Below the pieces are notes generated by a model. That model worked only from the letters and a program-made list of their open reading frames with translations. It was not told the DNA's origin and did no database searches. A stretch of 64,000 nt of DNA from Actinomycetota bacterium (GTDB lineage Bacteria; Actinomycetota; Coriobacteriia; Anaerosomatales; PHET01). A program made the position numbers and the translations under genes. The stretch lies in NCBI GenBank assembly GCA_029265315.1, contig JAJUJM010000005.1:1-64000 (forward strand). Direction: 5' to 3'. Of this stretch, positions 16,401-25,020 are shown one piece after another. The stretch's first letter is position 1. Each line of letters begins with the position of its first letter.

Positions 16401-16442
16401 TTGACTCCTGTCAATGAGTGGCGCAGCGAGTGTGGGTACAAC
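16401..16442 (+). promoter_or_regulatory. FNR/DNR-type site and promoter of the DUF438-hemerythrin gene
   Basis: TTGACTCCTGTCAA (16401-16414) is a perfect TTGAC-N4-GTCAA palindrome of the CRP/FNR family type. A -10-like TACAAC lies at 16437-16442, predicting a start near 16449. The palindrome centre is then at -41.5, the position of a class II activator. The gene starts 35 bases downstream at 16484. Confidence 0.65.
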
Positions 16443-16483
16443 TACCGTTGACGATGCTCGCTCGACCCGCGGGAGTCCAGGCC

Positions 16484-17935
16484 ATGAATCCGACGCCACA
16501 GACCACGATCCATGAGCTCCTCGAAGCGCACCCGTACCTGACGGACTGGCTTGCCGCCTACGCCCCTGAGTTCAAGAAGCTCAAGAACCCCGTGCTCTAC
16601 AACACGGTCGCTCGGGTGGCCACCATCGAAGCCGCGGCCTCGATGGGCGACACCGATGTCGACACGCTGCTGTCCGACATACGCACCGAGATCGCGAAGC
16701 ACGCGATCATCGCTGAGGAAGCCGCCGGGGTGAACGCCAACGTCGACCCAGGCGTGCGGGCCGCGAGACAGGAGAAGCTGAAGGAGATCATAAGCAGGCT
16801 CCATGATGGCGAGCCCGTGGACAGGGTGAAGGCGGACTTCGACGCGCTGACGATGGGCGTGGACGCCGCCGAGATCGCCGCGATGGAGCAGGCGCTCATC
16901 GCCGAGGGGATGCCGGTGGAGGAGGTCATGCGCCTGTGTGACGTTCACGTCAGAGTCTTCAAGGACGCGCTCGAGGCCACCGTCGAGGCCACCCCGGAGC
17001 CCGAACTTCCGGCCGACCACCCCGTGAGCGCCTACCTACGCGAGAACGAGGTGGCGACCGGCATCGTGACCGACGCCCGTACCGCGCTCGAGGCGGGCGA
17101 CCACAGCGCGTTGGGCGACGCGTTGGCACGTCTCGCTTCGATCGACACCCACTACAAGCGCAAGGAGAACCAGCTGTTCCCCGTGCTCGAGCGCCACGGC
17201 GTCGAGGGTCCGACGAAGGTGATGTGGGGTCTCGACGACGACATCGTCGGGCGGCTCAAGACCGCCCGCGCGCTGCTCAGATCCGGCGACACCGAGGCTC
17301 TGGGCGCCATGCTGCCCGAGCTGCTCACGATGATCGACGACATGATCTACAAGGAGGAGAAGATCCTCTTCCCCACCGCGATGCAGGTCATCACGGACGA
17401 AGAGTGGGCCGAGATCGCCGCTGGAGACCACGAGATCGGATACGCGTGGATCGAGGGCCCAGGCGGTGAGGCGGGCCCGCGAGCGGCAGCGACGGTCGCG
17501 GAAGCGACCAACGTGAGCGGCGATGAAAGCCCGGTGTTGTTGCCACTCCCCACCGGTGCCCTGTCGCTGGAACAGCTCGATGTCATGTTCCGCGCGCTGC
17601 CGTTCGACCTCACGTTCGTCGACGAGCATGACAAGGTCCGTTTCTACTCAGAGGGCGAGCGAGTGTTCCCCCGCAGCCCCGCCGCGATAGGGCGAGACGT
17701 CCACAACTGCCATCCGCCAGCGAGCGTCCACAAGGTCGTGGAGATACTCGACGCGTTCAAGGCGGACGAGAAGGACGTCGCCGAGTTCTGGATCGAGATG
17801 GGGCCGCGCTTCATCCACATCCGCTACTTCGCCATGCGCGACACTGAAGGGGCCTACAGGGGCTGTCTCGAGGTCGTGCAGGACGTGACCGGCATCCGGG
17901 CGCTTGAGGGAGAGCGTCGTCTGGTGAACTGGTAG
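16484..17935 (+). CDS. DUF438 protein with DUF1858, hemerythrin and PAS domains
   Basis: A 483-residue soluble protein. An N-terminal DUF1858-like domain (about 1-65, HELLEAHPYLTDWLAAY) is followed by a DUF438 helical region (about 90-170). A hemerythrin HHE domain (about 190-320) carries DTHYKRKENQLFPVLE and MIYKEEKILFPTAM as ligand-bearing helices. A C-terminal PAS-like domain (about 365-475) has LTFVDEHDKVRFYSEGERVF and NCHPPASVHKV. The architecture suggests sensing or handling of O2 or NO by a di-iron site, but the reaction is unknown. ATG 16484 is chosen: GGGAG is spaced 8 bases, and the 22 upstream in-frame codons run through the promoter. Confidence 0.85.
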   Translation: MNPTPQTTIHELLEAHPYLTDWLAAYAPEFKKLKNPVLYNTVARVATIEAAASMGDTDVDTLLSDIRTEIAKHAIIAEEAAGVNANVDPGVRAARQEKLKEIISRLHDGEPVDRVKADFDALTMGVDAAEIAAMEQALIAEGMPVEEVMRLCDVHVRVFKDALEATVEATPEPELPADHPVSAYLRENEVATGIVTDARTALEAGDHSALGDALARLASIDTHYKRKENQLFPVLERHGVEGPTKVMWGLDDDIVGRLKTARALLRSGDTEALGAMLPELLTMIDDMIYKEEKILFPTAMQVITDEEWAEIAAGDHEIGYAWIEGPGGEAGPRAAATVAEATNVSGDESPVLLPLPTGALSLEQLDVMFRALPFDLTFVDEHDKVRFYSEGERVFPRSPAAIGRDVHNCHPPASVHKVVEILDAFKADEKDVAEFWIEMGPRFIHIRYFAMRDTEGAYRGCLEVVQDVTGIRALEGERRLVNW

Positions 17936-18006
17936 GCACGCCGGGGACAGGAACGTCGCGCTCGCCGTGACCACCGCCACTCCGTCGGCTGCGCTATGCT
18001 GCTCGC

Positions 18007-18405
18007 ATGCCTCCTGAGCTGATCGTCCCGGCGCTCATCATGTCGCTCGCGTTCGTCTGCTATACGACGGGCGTGTGGGCCGAGCGTATGGCGCGTGACC
18101 TCAAGTCCTGGCACGTCGTCGGGTTCTGGCTGGGCATCGCCGTCGACAGCACCGCGACACACATGATGCTACGGATGCTGATCGCGAACGGCGGAGTCAG
18201 TGATTGGGCGCATACGCTCACGGGCGGCAGCGCGCTGGGGCTGATGGCGATCCATGCGGTCTGGGCCACGTGGACGCTCCTGCGCGGCAGCGAGCTGGCG
18301 CGCCGCGGATTTCATCGCTACAGCATCGCGGTATGGGCGATCTGGCTCGTCCCATACATCGGGGGCATGGTCGCCGGCATCGCGCGCGGGCAAGGATACT
18401 CATGA
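18007..18405 (+). CDS. HsmA/TIGR03987-like small membrane protein
   Basis: A 132-residue protein with four membrane segments: LIVPALIMSLAFVCYTTGVW, VVGFWLGIAVDSTATHMML, ALGLMAIHAVWATWTLL and IAVWAIWLVPYIGGMVAGI. Internal His and Asp residues lie in helices 2 and 3. The pattern matches the HsmA/TIGR03987 family, of unknown biochemical role. Its stop overlaps the start of the following MFS transporter (ATGA), so the two are co-expressed. Confidence 0.7.
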   Translation: MPPELIVPALIMSLAFVCYTTGVWAERMARDLKSWHVVGFWLGIAVDSTATHMMLRMLIANGGVSDWAHTLTGGSALGLMAIHAVWATWTLLRGSELARRGFHRYSIAVWAIWLVPYIGGMVAGIARGQGYS

Positions 18406-19607
18406 TGCGCGACCGGCGGCTTCTCGTCATCTTCGCCGTGGTGCTCGTCGATATGCTCTCGTTCTCGATCGTGCTGCCGCTCCTGCCATACCTTGCGGGC
18501 GAGCTGGGCGCCTCGGCCTTCCAGATAGGGCTGCTCGGCGCGGTCTACCCCATCGCCCAGTTCTTCGGCGCGCCGCTTCTGGGGCGGCTCTCCGACCGCA
18601 TCGGCCGCAAGCCGGTACTCATCCTGAGCATCATCGGGACGGTGGCGGGCTTCGTGGTCCTGGCCACGGCACGCGCACTGCCGATCCTGTTCGCCAGCCG
18701 CGCGCTCGACGGCATCACGGGCGGCAACATAAGCGTCGCCCAGGCGTACATCGCTGACGTCACGACACGCGAAGAGCGCGGCAAGGCACTCGGGATGATC
18801 GGCGCCGCGTTCGGCCTCGGCTTCATCCTGGGGCCCGTGACGGGCGGTCTTCTGTCCGGTATCAGCTATGCGGCTCCGGCATGGCTGGGCGCGGGGCTCG
18901 CGCTCGCCAACGCACTCCTCGTCACCACATCCGTGCCGGAATCACTCACGCACGCGGACCGGGAGCGCTTGGCCGCACGACCTCGCGGCGGCCTCGATGC
19001 ACGTGCCTTCGTCGAGGCGCTGCGCCACCGCCGTGTGGGCCCACTGCTCGTGATCCGGGTGCTCACCGGCATCAGTTACGGCGTCTTCGAGAGCGGCTTC
19101 GCGCTCTGGGCGATCGCCGCGCTCGCGCTCTCAGCCAGAACGAACGCGTTCGTGCTGGCGTGGGTCGGGGTCCTGTCGGTCTTCGTGCAAGCCTTTCTCA
19201 TCGGGCGCCTCACCAAGCGCTGGAGCGACGACGGCCTTCTGCTCACATCGCTCGCGGTCGCGGCGATAGCCCTGCTCGCGTGGGGATTCGTCCCTGCACT
19301 CCCGCCGCTCGTGGCGCTCATGCCGGCCCTTTCGTTCGGCCTGGCCGTGAGCAACACCATCTCGACGAGCGCCCTGACCAAAGCGGTCGAACACGATGAG
19401 GTCGGTGGGATCCTGGGTGTGAACACGTCGATCCAAGCCATGACGCGCATCCCGGCCCCTGTGATCGCGGGTGCACTCATCGACTACGTCGCGGTCTGGG
19501 CGCCGGGCGTCGTCGCCGGCGGCATCGTCGGGCTCTGCGCACTGTTCGCGCTCGCCACGCTGTGCTGGAAGCGGGGCGCTCCGGCCTGCACTGACGAAGT
19601 CGCCTGA
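18402..19607 (+). CDS. MFS transporter (DHA1/TetA-like)
   Basis: A 401-residue transporter with about 12 membrane helices. The cytoplasmic loop 2-3 motif reads GRLSDRIGRKPVL (MFS motif A), and GFILGPVTGGLL after helix 5 is the antiporter (motif C) pattern, so drug or metabolite efflux is likely. The frame is open 66 codons upstream inside the HsmA-like gene. The ATG at 18402 starts at MMRDRRLLVIFAVVLVDML, where the first helix begins, and gives the ATGA overlap. Substrate unknown. Confidence 0.88.
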   Translation: MMRDRRLLVIFAVVLVDMLSFSIVLPLLPYLAGELGASAFQIGLLGAVYPIAQFFGAPLLGRLSDRIGRKPVLILSIIGTVAGFVVLATARALPILFASRALDGITGGNISVAQAYIADVTTREERGKALGMIGAAFGLGFILGPVTGGLLSGISYAAPAWLGAGLALANALLVTTSVPESLTHADRERLAARPRGGLDARAFVEALRHRRVGPLLVIRVLTGISYGVFESGFALWAIAALALSARTNAFVLAWVGVLSVFVQAFLIGRLTKRWSDDGLLLTSLAVAAIALLAWGFVPALPPLVALMPALSFGLAVSNTISTSALTKAVEHDEVGGILGVNTSIQAMTRIPAPVIAGALIDYVAVWAPGVVAGGIVGLCALFALATLCWKRGAPACTDEVA

Positions 19608-19654
19608 GCTGATCCTGGCCAAAGGCCGGCGGCGACCGACTGTGATGGCCCGGG

Positions 19655-20926
19655 TCAGGCCGCCCGTTCGACGTCGCGAGGCAATTCGACCGGCTGCACG
19701 CGCGGACTCGGCGGCTTCGTCACGAACGTCAGTGTCGCAGCCACGATGCACAACACCGCGGCTATCGCGTACGCGACACCGTACGAGCCCGTCGAATCGA
19801 CGATGGTGCCCGCCGTCATGGAGCCGAACACACCGCCCACTCCCCACGCGGTGAAGACCAACCCGTAGTTGACGCCGAGGTTCTTCGTCCCGAAGTAGCC
19901 CGCCGTGGTTGACGGGAACAGCGACAGGTTGGCGCCATAGCAGAAGCCTATGGCCGCGGCGACCGGCACCAACGCCAGTGGCGCGGTCGAGAACGCCAGC
20001 GCGCCCATCATCGCCGCCTGCACGACGAAGACGCCGAACATGGTGCGGATGCCTCCGATACGGTCCGCAACCAAGCCGGCGACGACACGCCCGCCGGCGT
20101 TGCCTATCGCGAGTACCGCGACCAACGTGAAGCCGAGGTCGACCGACGGCAGTTGCGCCGCTGCGATCTTGGCCATGTGGCCGATGATCATGAGACCCGC
20201 GAACGCCGAGAACGCATACATGAGCCACAGCAGCGCGAACTGACGCGTCCTGACCATCTCGCGCCAGTCGTGATCGTCATCGCACGTCGTGACCGCCTCG
20301 GCCTTCGCTCCGTCGGCAGCAGGCAGGTGGCCTTGAGGCGGATTCTTGAGCAGTTGCGCGAGCGTCACGGTCAACAACAGGAAAGCGACCCCGAGCGCCC
20401 GGAAGGTGCCGCTGACGCCCCGCTCGGCCAGCAGCCACGTGGTGAGCGGCGCTATGTAGACGCTCGCCAGACCGAAACCGGCCACGACGATGCCGGTGAT
20501 GAGCCCTTTTCGTTGCGGAGGGAACCACTTCACGGCCGCCGGGGTGGCCGCCGCGTATCCCAACCCGATACCGATTCCGGTGAGCACTCCGAAACCAAGC
20601 ACGATGGGCGCGGCCGAAATCGGAGAGCCAAGGCTCGCCACGATCAGACCCAGACCGCACAGTGTGCCGCCCGCAGTCGCGACGATTCGCGGCCCCAAAC
20701 GGTCCTGCGCGCGACCGGCGAACACCATGGAGACCGCGAACACGCCGACCGCGATCGCATAGGGAAGACTCGCCTGACCCGACGACCAGCCCCAACCGCC
20801 GTCGACGACCGGTTTCGAGAGCGTCTTCGCGATCACGCTCCATGAGTACAGAACCCCGAGCGCCAGGTTGATGCCAAGCCCGGCGCCGGCGACAAGCCAG
20901 CCGCGTGCGGCAGACGTCCGCGTCAT
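19655..20926 (-). CDS. MFS transporter, OFA (oxalate/formate antiporter-like) family
   Basis: A 423-residue, 12-helix transporter. Helix 1 carries GINLALGVLYSWSVI, typical of the OFA family, followed by WSSGQASLPYAIAVGVFA and GRAQDRLGPRIV. The middle loop holds a CDDDHDW segment. OFA members exchange carboxylates such as oxalate and formate; the actual substrate is unknown. ATG 20926 is preceded by GGAGGG at 7 bases. It converges with the DHA1-type transporter gene. A GGCC/GGCC-type inverted repeat (about 19619-19630) between them is too short to call a terminator. Confidence 0.85.
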   Translation of the reverse strand: MTRTSAARGWLVAGAGLGINLALGVLYSWSVIAKTLSKPVVDGGWGWSSGQASLPYAIAVGVFAVSMVFAGRAQDRLGPRIVATAGGTLCGLGLIVASLGSPISAAPIVLGFGVLTGIGIGLGYAAATPAAVKWFPPQRKGLITGIVVAGFGLASVYIAPLTTWLLAERGVSGTFRALGVAFLLLTVTLAQLLKNPPQGHLPAADGAKAEAVTTCDDDHDWREMVRTRQFALLWLMYAFSAFAGLMIIGHMAKIAAAQLPSVDLGFTLVAVLAIGNAGGRVVAGLVADRIGGIRTMFGVFVVQAAMMGALAFSTAPLALVPVAAAIGFCYGANLSLFPSTTAGYFGTKNLGVNYGLVFTAWGVGGVFGSMTAGTIVDSTGSYGVAYAIAAVLCIVAATLTFVTKPPSPRVQPVELPRDVERAA

Positions 20927-21089
20927 GTGAGACCCTCCGTATTCGCAACCCACCCTTGCGCACGGGTCCGCCTCGCAACGGTCCGCACGTCACACAGCGT
21001 TCAAGTATCTGGGAACCCGGGCCCTCGACGAGTCACACATCCCGCGAACGGGCCATTCGAGTCGGGGAACGGTTCGTGTGCTGCGTGAG

Positions 21090-21617
21090 CTACAGGTACG
21101 TCAGGCGCCGCATCCGCCGATACCGCCACCAGAGCAGCATCGCCAGCCCGGCCGACAGCGCCGCAAACGCCAGTTTCAGCGGGTGGACCGCGTGCGGCGA
21201 CGAGTAGCCCTGGTCGATGATCCTCACTGACGTGGCATGCACATCGAGATCTCCGCCGTGCTCGTCGCACGCTGAGTTGACGACGCCTCTCACAACCAGT
21301 GTCGAGCCCCTCTGCCGGTATTCGCCGAACCTCTCTATGGCCCGAGCGTCGACCGCCTCAAGGACCACGCCCACCGCCGTACCATCACCCAGGACGTTCA
21401 CCCAGCGCTTGCCTCCGGGGGCCACGAGCGCCTCTCCAATGGCTTCACCCTGGACCAACACATCGACGCCGTCACGGGCCAAGCCGATCTCGACGACCTG
21501 AGCCGGTTTGAGCGCGCCCTTCGTAAGGGGCACCTGCGGCAACGGAGCGAGCGCGAAGGCGCTGACCGGCGACCACAGACCGACCGCACACGACATGATG
21601 AGAGCGAGCCACCTCAC
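21090..21617 (-). CDS. exported membrane-anchored protein downstream of trkH, possible OB fold
   Basis: A 175-residue protein. The GTG start at 21617 overlaps the trkH stop (GTGA), with AGGAGG 8 bases upstream. It has a signal peptide (WLALIMSCAVGLWSPVSAFA), a beta-rich domain of about 120 residues (VDVLVQGEAIGEALVAPGGKRWVNVLGDGTAVGVVL, STLVVRGVVNSACDEHGGDLDVHATSVRII) that looks like an OB-type barrel, and a C-terminal helix (LKLAFAALSAGLAMLLWW) with a basic tail. It is therefore an extracytoplasmic domain tethered by its C-terminus. The coupling to trkH hints at a role in ion transport, but no family function is known to me. Confidence 0.7.
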   Translation of the reverse strand: MRWLALIMSCAVGLWSPVSAFALAPLPQVPLTKGALKPAQVVEIGLARDGVDVLVQGEAIGEALVAPGGKRWVNVLGDGTAVGVVLEAVDARAIERFGEYRQRGSTLVVRGVVNSACDEHGGDLDVHATSVRIIDQGYSSPHAVHPLKLAFAALSAGLAMLLWWRYRRMRRLTYL

Positions 21618-23128
21618 GCGAGCTTCCTCCTCTGTGGCTTGAACGCCAGAAGGACCGCCACGACGAGCGCGATGAGCGAGAGGAACTCGAGGCGGCCCGA
21701 CCACATCTGAACGATGTAGAGGAGCTTCAGGCCCGTGGGCATCGCCGGCCCCGTGATGCCGACCGACAGGCCCACATTCGCGGCGGCCGAAACCGACTCG
21801 AAGACCGCTTTGGAGGGGTCGTAGCCGTAGGCGGCGCCGATGACGCCGCCCGAGACGTAGCTCACGGCGTAGAGCGTGAAGTAGGTGAACGCGCTCGCGG
21901 TGATCTCAGGGGTGATGAATCGCTCCGCGAGGTGGTGGAAGCGAAGGCGCACGACGGCGGACGTGGGCGAGAGCGCCTGCTTCACCGACAGGACCACCGA
22001 CGAGATGATCAGGCCGATCCGGAACGACTTCATGCCGCCAGCCGTCGACGAGATCATGCCGCCGAACGCCATGGCCAACACAACACCGAAGATCGCAGCA
22101 CCGCCCATACTCGGCCACTGCCCCGGATACAGTGTCTGATGGCCGGTTCCCGAGTTCGCCGAGATCACGTGGAACACACCTTTGCGCCATAGCTCGGGGT
22201 CGGTCGAGAATGCCGCGCTTCCCGCGAACGAGATCGCCACGAGGCCCACGCAGATCGCGATGTTGGCGGCGAGCGTCTTGGCCTCGATGTTCTTGAAGAC
22301 CTCGAGCCGGTCCCCGCGCCACAGGTCAGCGTGGAGGTTGAAGTTGAAGGTGCCGGCGAGCATGAGCACGAGCAGCCCGAACTCCAGATACGGACTGTGG
22401 TAGTACAGGGCGTTCTGCGACATGGGGCCGAAGCCACCTGTGTCGAACGCGGCGATGGTCAACCAGAATCCGTGCAGTGCCCCCCGGACCAGCGTCATGC
22501 CCGAGGTCCAGTTGATGACGGTCAGCATCAGTGTGCCGAAGCTCACCCACACCGCGGTCACGAACCAGATGAACCGGGCGGTGTGAAGCACATTGGGCAG
22601 GATGCGCTCGTCGCGGCCCTCGGCCAGGTACAGCGAGAACGCACCACCCTTGAGCGCGATGGCGAGTGAGATGGCGGCCACGATGATGCCTTGGCCACCG
22701 ATGAGGTGGGTCAGGTGGCGCCACATGTTGTGCGCGTACGCCATGTGGTCGAGGTCCTGGACGACGGTGAGCCCGGACGTGGTGAAGCCCGACATGGCGT
22801 CGAAGACCGCATCAAGGTAAGAGCCGTAGTTGCCGGAGAGCGAGAGGGGCACCGCGCCGACCAATGCAGCGAAAAGCCACGCCAAGGCCGAGATCAGCAG
22901 CGATTGGCGGTGCGAGATCTGAGGCGCGGTAACATCGGCGAGCATGAGCGCCAAGCCGACCAACGCCGCGAGCGTCGCGCCGACGAAGTAGTCGAGCGCC
23001 GGTTCCCACTCACCGAGCACAAGCGCGGTGGCGAGCGGAACGAGCATGGCCGCAGCCATGCCGAGCACAAGAACACCCAGGTAGTGCGCTATGCCTCGCG
23101 CCTCTGAGAGAGTGAACCGGACCCACAT
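21614..23128 (-). CDS. trkH: TrkH-family potassium uptake protein
   Basis: A 504-residue ion-conducting subunit with about ten membrane segments and the four MPM repeats of the Trk/Ktr/HKT family. Selectivity-filter-like glycine segments are visible, for example SGFTTSGLTVVQDLDHM, DTGGFGPMSQNALYYHS, NSGTGHQTLYPGQW and AANVGLSVGITGP. A TrkA/KtrA gating subunit is not in the window. The gene lies in a minus-strand unit: tiny TM ORF, trkH, exported OB-like protein. Overlap with the downstream gene supports an operon. Confidence 0.92.
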   Translation of the reverse strand: MWVRFTLSEARGIAHYLGVLVLGMAAAMLVPLATALVLGEWEPALDYFVGATLAALVGLALMLADVTAPQISHRQSLLISALAWLFAALVGAVPLSLSGNYGSYLDAVFDAMSGFTTSGLTVVQDLDHMAYAHNMWRHLTHLIGGQGIIVAAISLAIALKGGAFSLYLAEGRDERILPNVLHTARFIWFVTAVWVSFGTLMLTVINWTSGMTLVRGALHGFWLTIAAFDTGGFGPMSQNALYYHSPYLEFGLLVLMLAGTFNFNLHADLWRGDRLEVFKNIEAKTLAANIAICVGLVAISFAGSAAFSTDPELWRKGVFHVISANSGTGHQTLYPGQWPSMGGAAIFGVVLAMAFGGMISSTAGGMKSFRIGLIISSVVLSVKQALSPTSAVVRLRFHHLAERFITPEITASAFTYFTLYAVSYVSGGVIGAAYGYDPSKAVFESVSAAANVGLSVGITGPAMPTGLKLLYIVQMWSGRLEFLSLIALVVAVLLAFKPQRRKLA

Positions 23129-23134
23129 GTCGCC

Positions 23135-23227
23135 CTACCCCGCCAACCGCAGCACGATCGCGCTCAACAGAGCCATGATGGCCAGGAGAGCGACGAACAG
23201 CGCGACTTCGAATACGAAGCCACTCAC
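23135..23227 (-). CDS. tiny single-TM ORF upstream of trkH (tentative)
   Basis: From a GTG at 23227 the product is 30 residues, almost entirely one hydrophobic helix (FVFEVALFVALLAIMALLSAIVL) with a short polar end. Its stop is 6 bases before the trkH start. It resembles in kind the one-helix KdpF-type peptides of potassium transporters, though similarity is only in form. No clear RBS precedes the GTG, and a longer 66-residue frame exists. The hydrophobic segment and tight spacing are the evidence. Confidence 0.4.
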   Translation of the reverse strand: MSGFVFEVALFVALLAIMALLSAIVLRLAG

Positions 23228-23283
23228 CCAGTGACGATACGGACTGCGGTAACGGCGTTCCAACGAGCACCCCGATGTGGTCT

Positions 23284-23318
23284 GGTGTCCGGACCGGACG
23301 GCGACATCGTCCGACACC
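23284..23318. other. imperfect inverted repeat between trkH and a plus-strand small gene
   Basis: GGTGTC (23284-23289) pairs with GACACC (23313-23318), with inner GGACG/CGTCC pairing and a bulge. It would form a hairpin in the leader of the trkH unit or act as an operator. Function unknown. Confidence 0.3.
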
Positions 23319-23382
23319 GCCAAAGGATACCGCACCGAGTGCTAGACTCTACTCGCGCGACACTACAAAGAAGGATGACCCC

Positions 23383-23529
23383 ATGGATCCACTCATACCA
23401 GCGAAGCCCAAAGAGAGCCGCCTCGCCGCGATGGGCAAGGACCTGGTACGCGGACTGGCCATCGGGCTCGGCATCTACGTGGTCTGGGTCGTCATCCACA
23501 TGATCCTGTTCGGCATGCTCGGCGACTGA
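23383..23529 (+). CDS. small single-TM protein, 48 residues
   Basis: Starts MDPLIPAKPKESRLAAMG and continues into one membrane helix (LAIGLGIYVVWVVIHMILFGML). The ATG at 23383 follows AAGGA at 7 bases. The frame is open further upstream but without an RBS. It is a tail-anchored small protein of unknown role, placed divergently from the trkH unit. The clean RBS and amphipathic-basic then hydrophobic pattern support a real gene. Confidence 0.6.
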   Translation: MDPLIPAKPKESRLAAMGKDLVRGLAIGLGIYVVWVVIHMILFGMLGD

Positions 23530-23561
23530 GTGTCCAGCCGCTTGGCCTCGACACGTCGTGA

Positions 23562-23999
23562 ATGCCTATCGGCAAGCTCGCTCAGCGGCTGCGTCCGGCA
23601 CCCCGATCCTGCCGCGAGCGATGTGACGAACTGCTCGAAGCGGCGTCGGATTTCATGGACGAGGACCTGATCGCCTTCGCGGCCACGTTCGACACGGCCG
23701 TGAACCGGGCGACCGTGGCGGCCAAGACGCGGGACGGGGTCATCTTCATCACGGCTCGCCCCAAGGGCCACCCCGCCATCCCGTCGCAAGCGGACTTCCT
23801 ACGTGACCTAGAGCCGGTGTGTCCCGAACGTCTGCGCATGCCGCACGCGGTGCTCGCCGGCGATGCCGGCAGGTGCCGCGCACACGGAGACTTCGTTCCG
23901 TGGAATCTCGCTACCGACGGAGACGTGCTGTACGCATGGGACTGGACTCGCGCGATGCGAGAGGCCCCGTGGCCGTTCGATGCCATCCACTACTGCTGA
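23562..23999 (+). pseudogene. remnant of a phosphotransferase/kinase-like gene
   Basis: The 145-codon frame carries a C-lobe of the aminoglycoside-phosphotransferase/choline-kinase-like fold: HGDFVPWNL (catalytic loop), then VLYAWDWTRA (the DFG-like Asp), then WPFDAIHY. The N-lobe with its nucleotide-binding residues is missing, and the frame stops immediately after FDAIHYC, where family members continue. The +1 frame remains open for about 20 more codons (to about 24055), consistent with a late frameshift. Both ends are therefore incomplete, and it is best read as a decaying gene fragment. Confidence 0.6.
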
Positions 24000-24078
24000 T
24001 CTGCGACTCGGATTGCTGGGGTCAGACACCGATTCGCTGGCCGAGCACGCGCTGTGAGCGACAGCGGTGGCAGGCCGC

Positions 24079-24702
24079 TCACGGAGCAGAGTCCCGCTCG
24101 CTCTCACCCCACAGCCCCAGTCGCGACGAACGAGCCCGGGCGACCAGCTCGCGGAAATGCCGCTCGTACTTGACGTTCGGAGGGACGGTCAGCTGTTGCG
24201 CGTAGCCTTCCGCCGCCAGACGGGCGTTGAGCATCTTGGTCCTCACTTCGGACAGACCGGTGTCCGCCGGCGGCTCAAGCCACACGTATGCGAGCATGCG
24301 TCCATAGCGATCGCGGGTCTCAACGTCGCGTTCCAGGTAGACGACGCGACCTTGGCGCAGTGTCTGCGCCGTGTATGCGGCGGCCTGGTCGCCGTACGGT
24401 TCGATGCGATTCGTCGATTCCGGAGTGTCGATGCCGATGAAGCGCGTCTTCTCGACGGTACCGGAGTCCAGACGCAACACCGCCGTGTCGCCGTCGATGA
24501 CGCGCACGACGGTGGCCCTCGTGAGGGCGAGGTCGCAAGGTGGCTGCGCGGCCTGTTCTCCGCGTTCACCGCCCGCACAGCCGATCAGCGCGAGAAGCGC
24601 GAAGAGGAGCGTCACCAAGACCGGCGACTTCACCGGCCAGCGGGCGACTCTGGGCGTCACCTCTTCGCTGAGCATCACTTCGCCCAGGTCAACCCTGTCC
24701 AC
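24079..24702 (-). CDS. thermonuclease-family (SNase-like) lipoprotein
   Basis: A 207-residue exported nuclease. A hydrophobic segment (LVTLLFALLALIGC) ends in a lipobox Cys near residue 42, so it is probably membrane anchored. The SNase fold spans about 58-200: RVIDGDTAVLRLDSG, RFIGIDTPES (active-site Arg and Glu) and DRYGRMLAYVW (second active-site Arg). All three catalytic residues appear present. An alternative internal ATG at residue 10 is possible. It likely degrades extracellular nucleic acid at the cell surface. Confidence 0.88.
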   Translation of the reverse strand: MDRVDLGEVMLSEEVTPRVARWPVKSPVLVTLLFALLALIGCAGGERGEQAAQPPCDLALTRATVVRVIDGDTAVLRLDSGTVEKTRFIGIDTPESTNRIEPYGDQAAAYTAQTLRQGRVVYLERDVETRDRYGRMLAYVWLEPPADTGLSEVRTKMLNARLAAEGYAQQLTVPPNVKYERHFRELVARARSSRLGLWGESERDSAP

Positions 24703-25020
24703 GATCCGCGCATCCTCCGAGACACCTTACCGTCGATGCGGATCACATACGTCCGATACTCAGCAGGCCTGACGTACGCGAGTGTACCAGCGATGGAACG
24801 AGAACGCTCATCACCAGAGACGAGGTCTGGGACGCTCGGTACCGAAGCGATGTGGTGTTGCGGGGATGGCGCCCCTCAAGCGAGAAGGCGCTCAGGAAAG
24901 CCGTGCGTTGCCATCCGGAAGCGGACCCAGTAGCCCCAACCGCATCACTATGCGCCGATTGCCCCTCGGTCAGCCACGTGTCGCGATTCCGCGCAAGCGG
25001 CCGCGCCGAACAGTGACACA
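24703..25020. other. intergenic stretch without a supported gene
   Basis: I see no credible gene, tRNA or repeat here. Short open frames on both strands lack an RBS and protein-like composition. It separates the nuclease gene's 5' end from the tRNA operon terminator and may hold the nuclease promoter, but no convincing -35/-10 pair was found. Confidence 0.5.
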
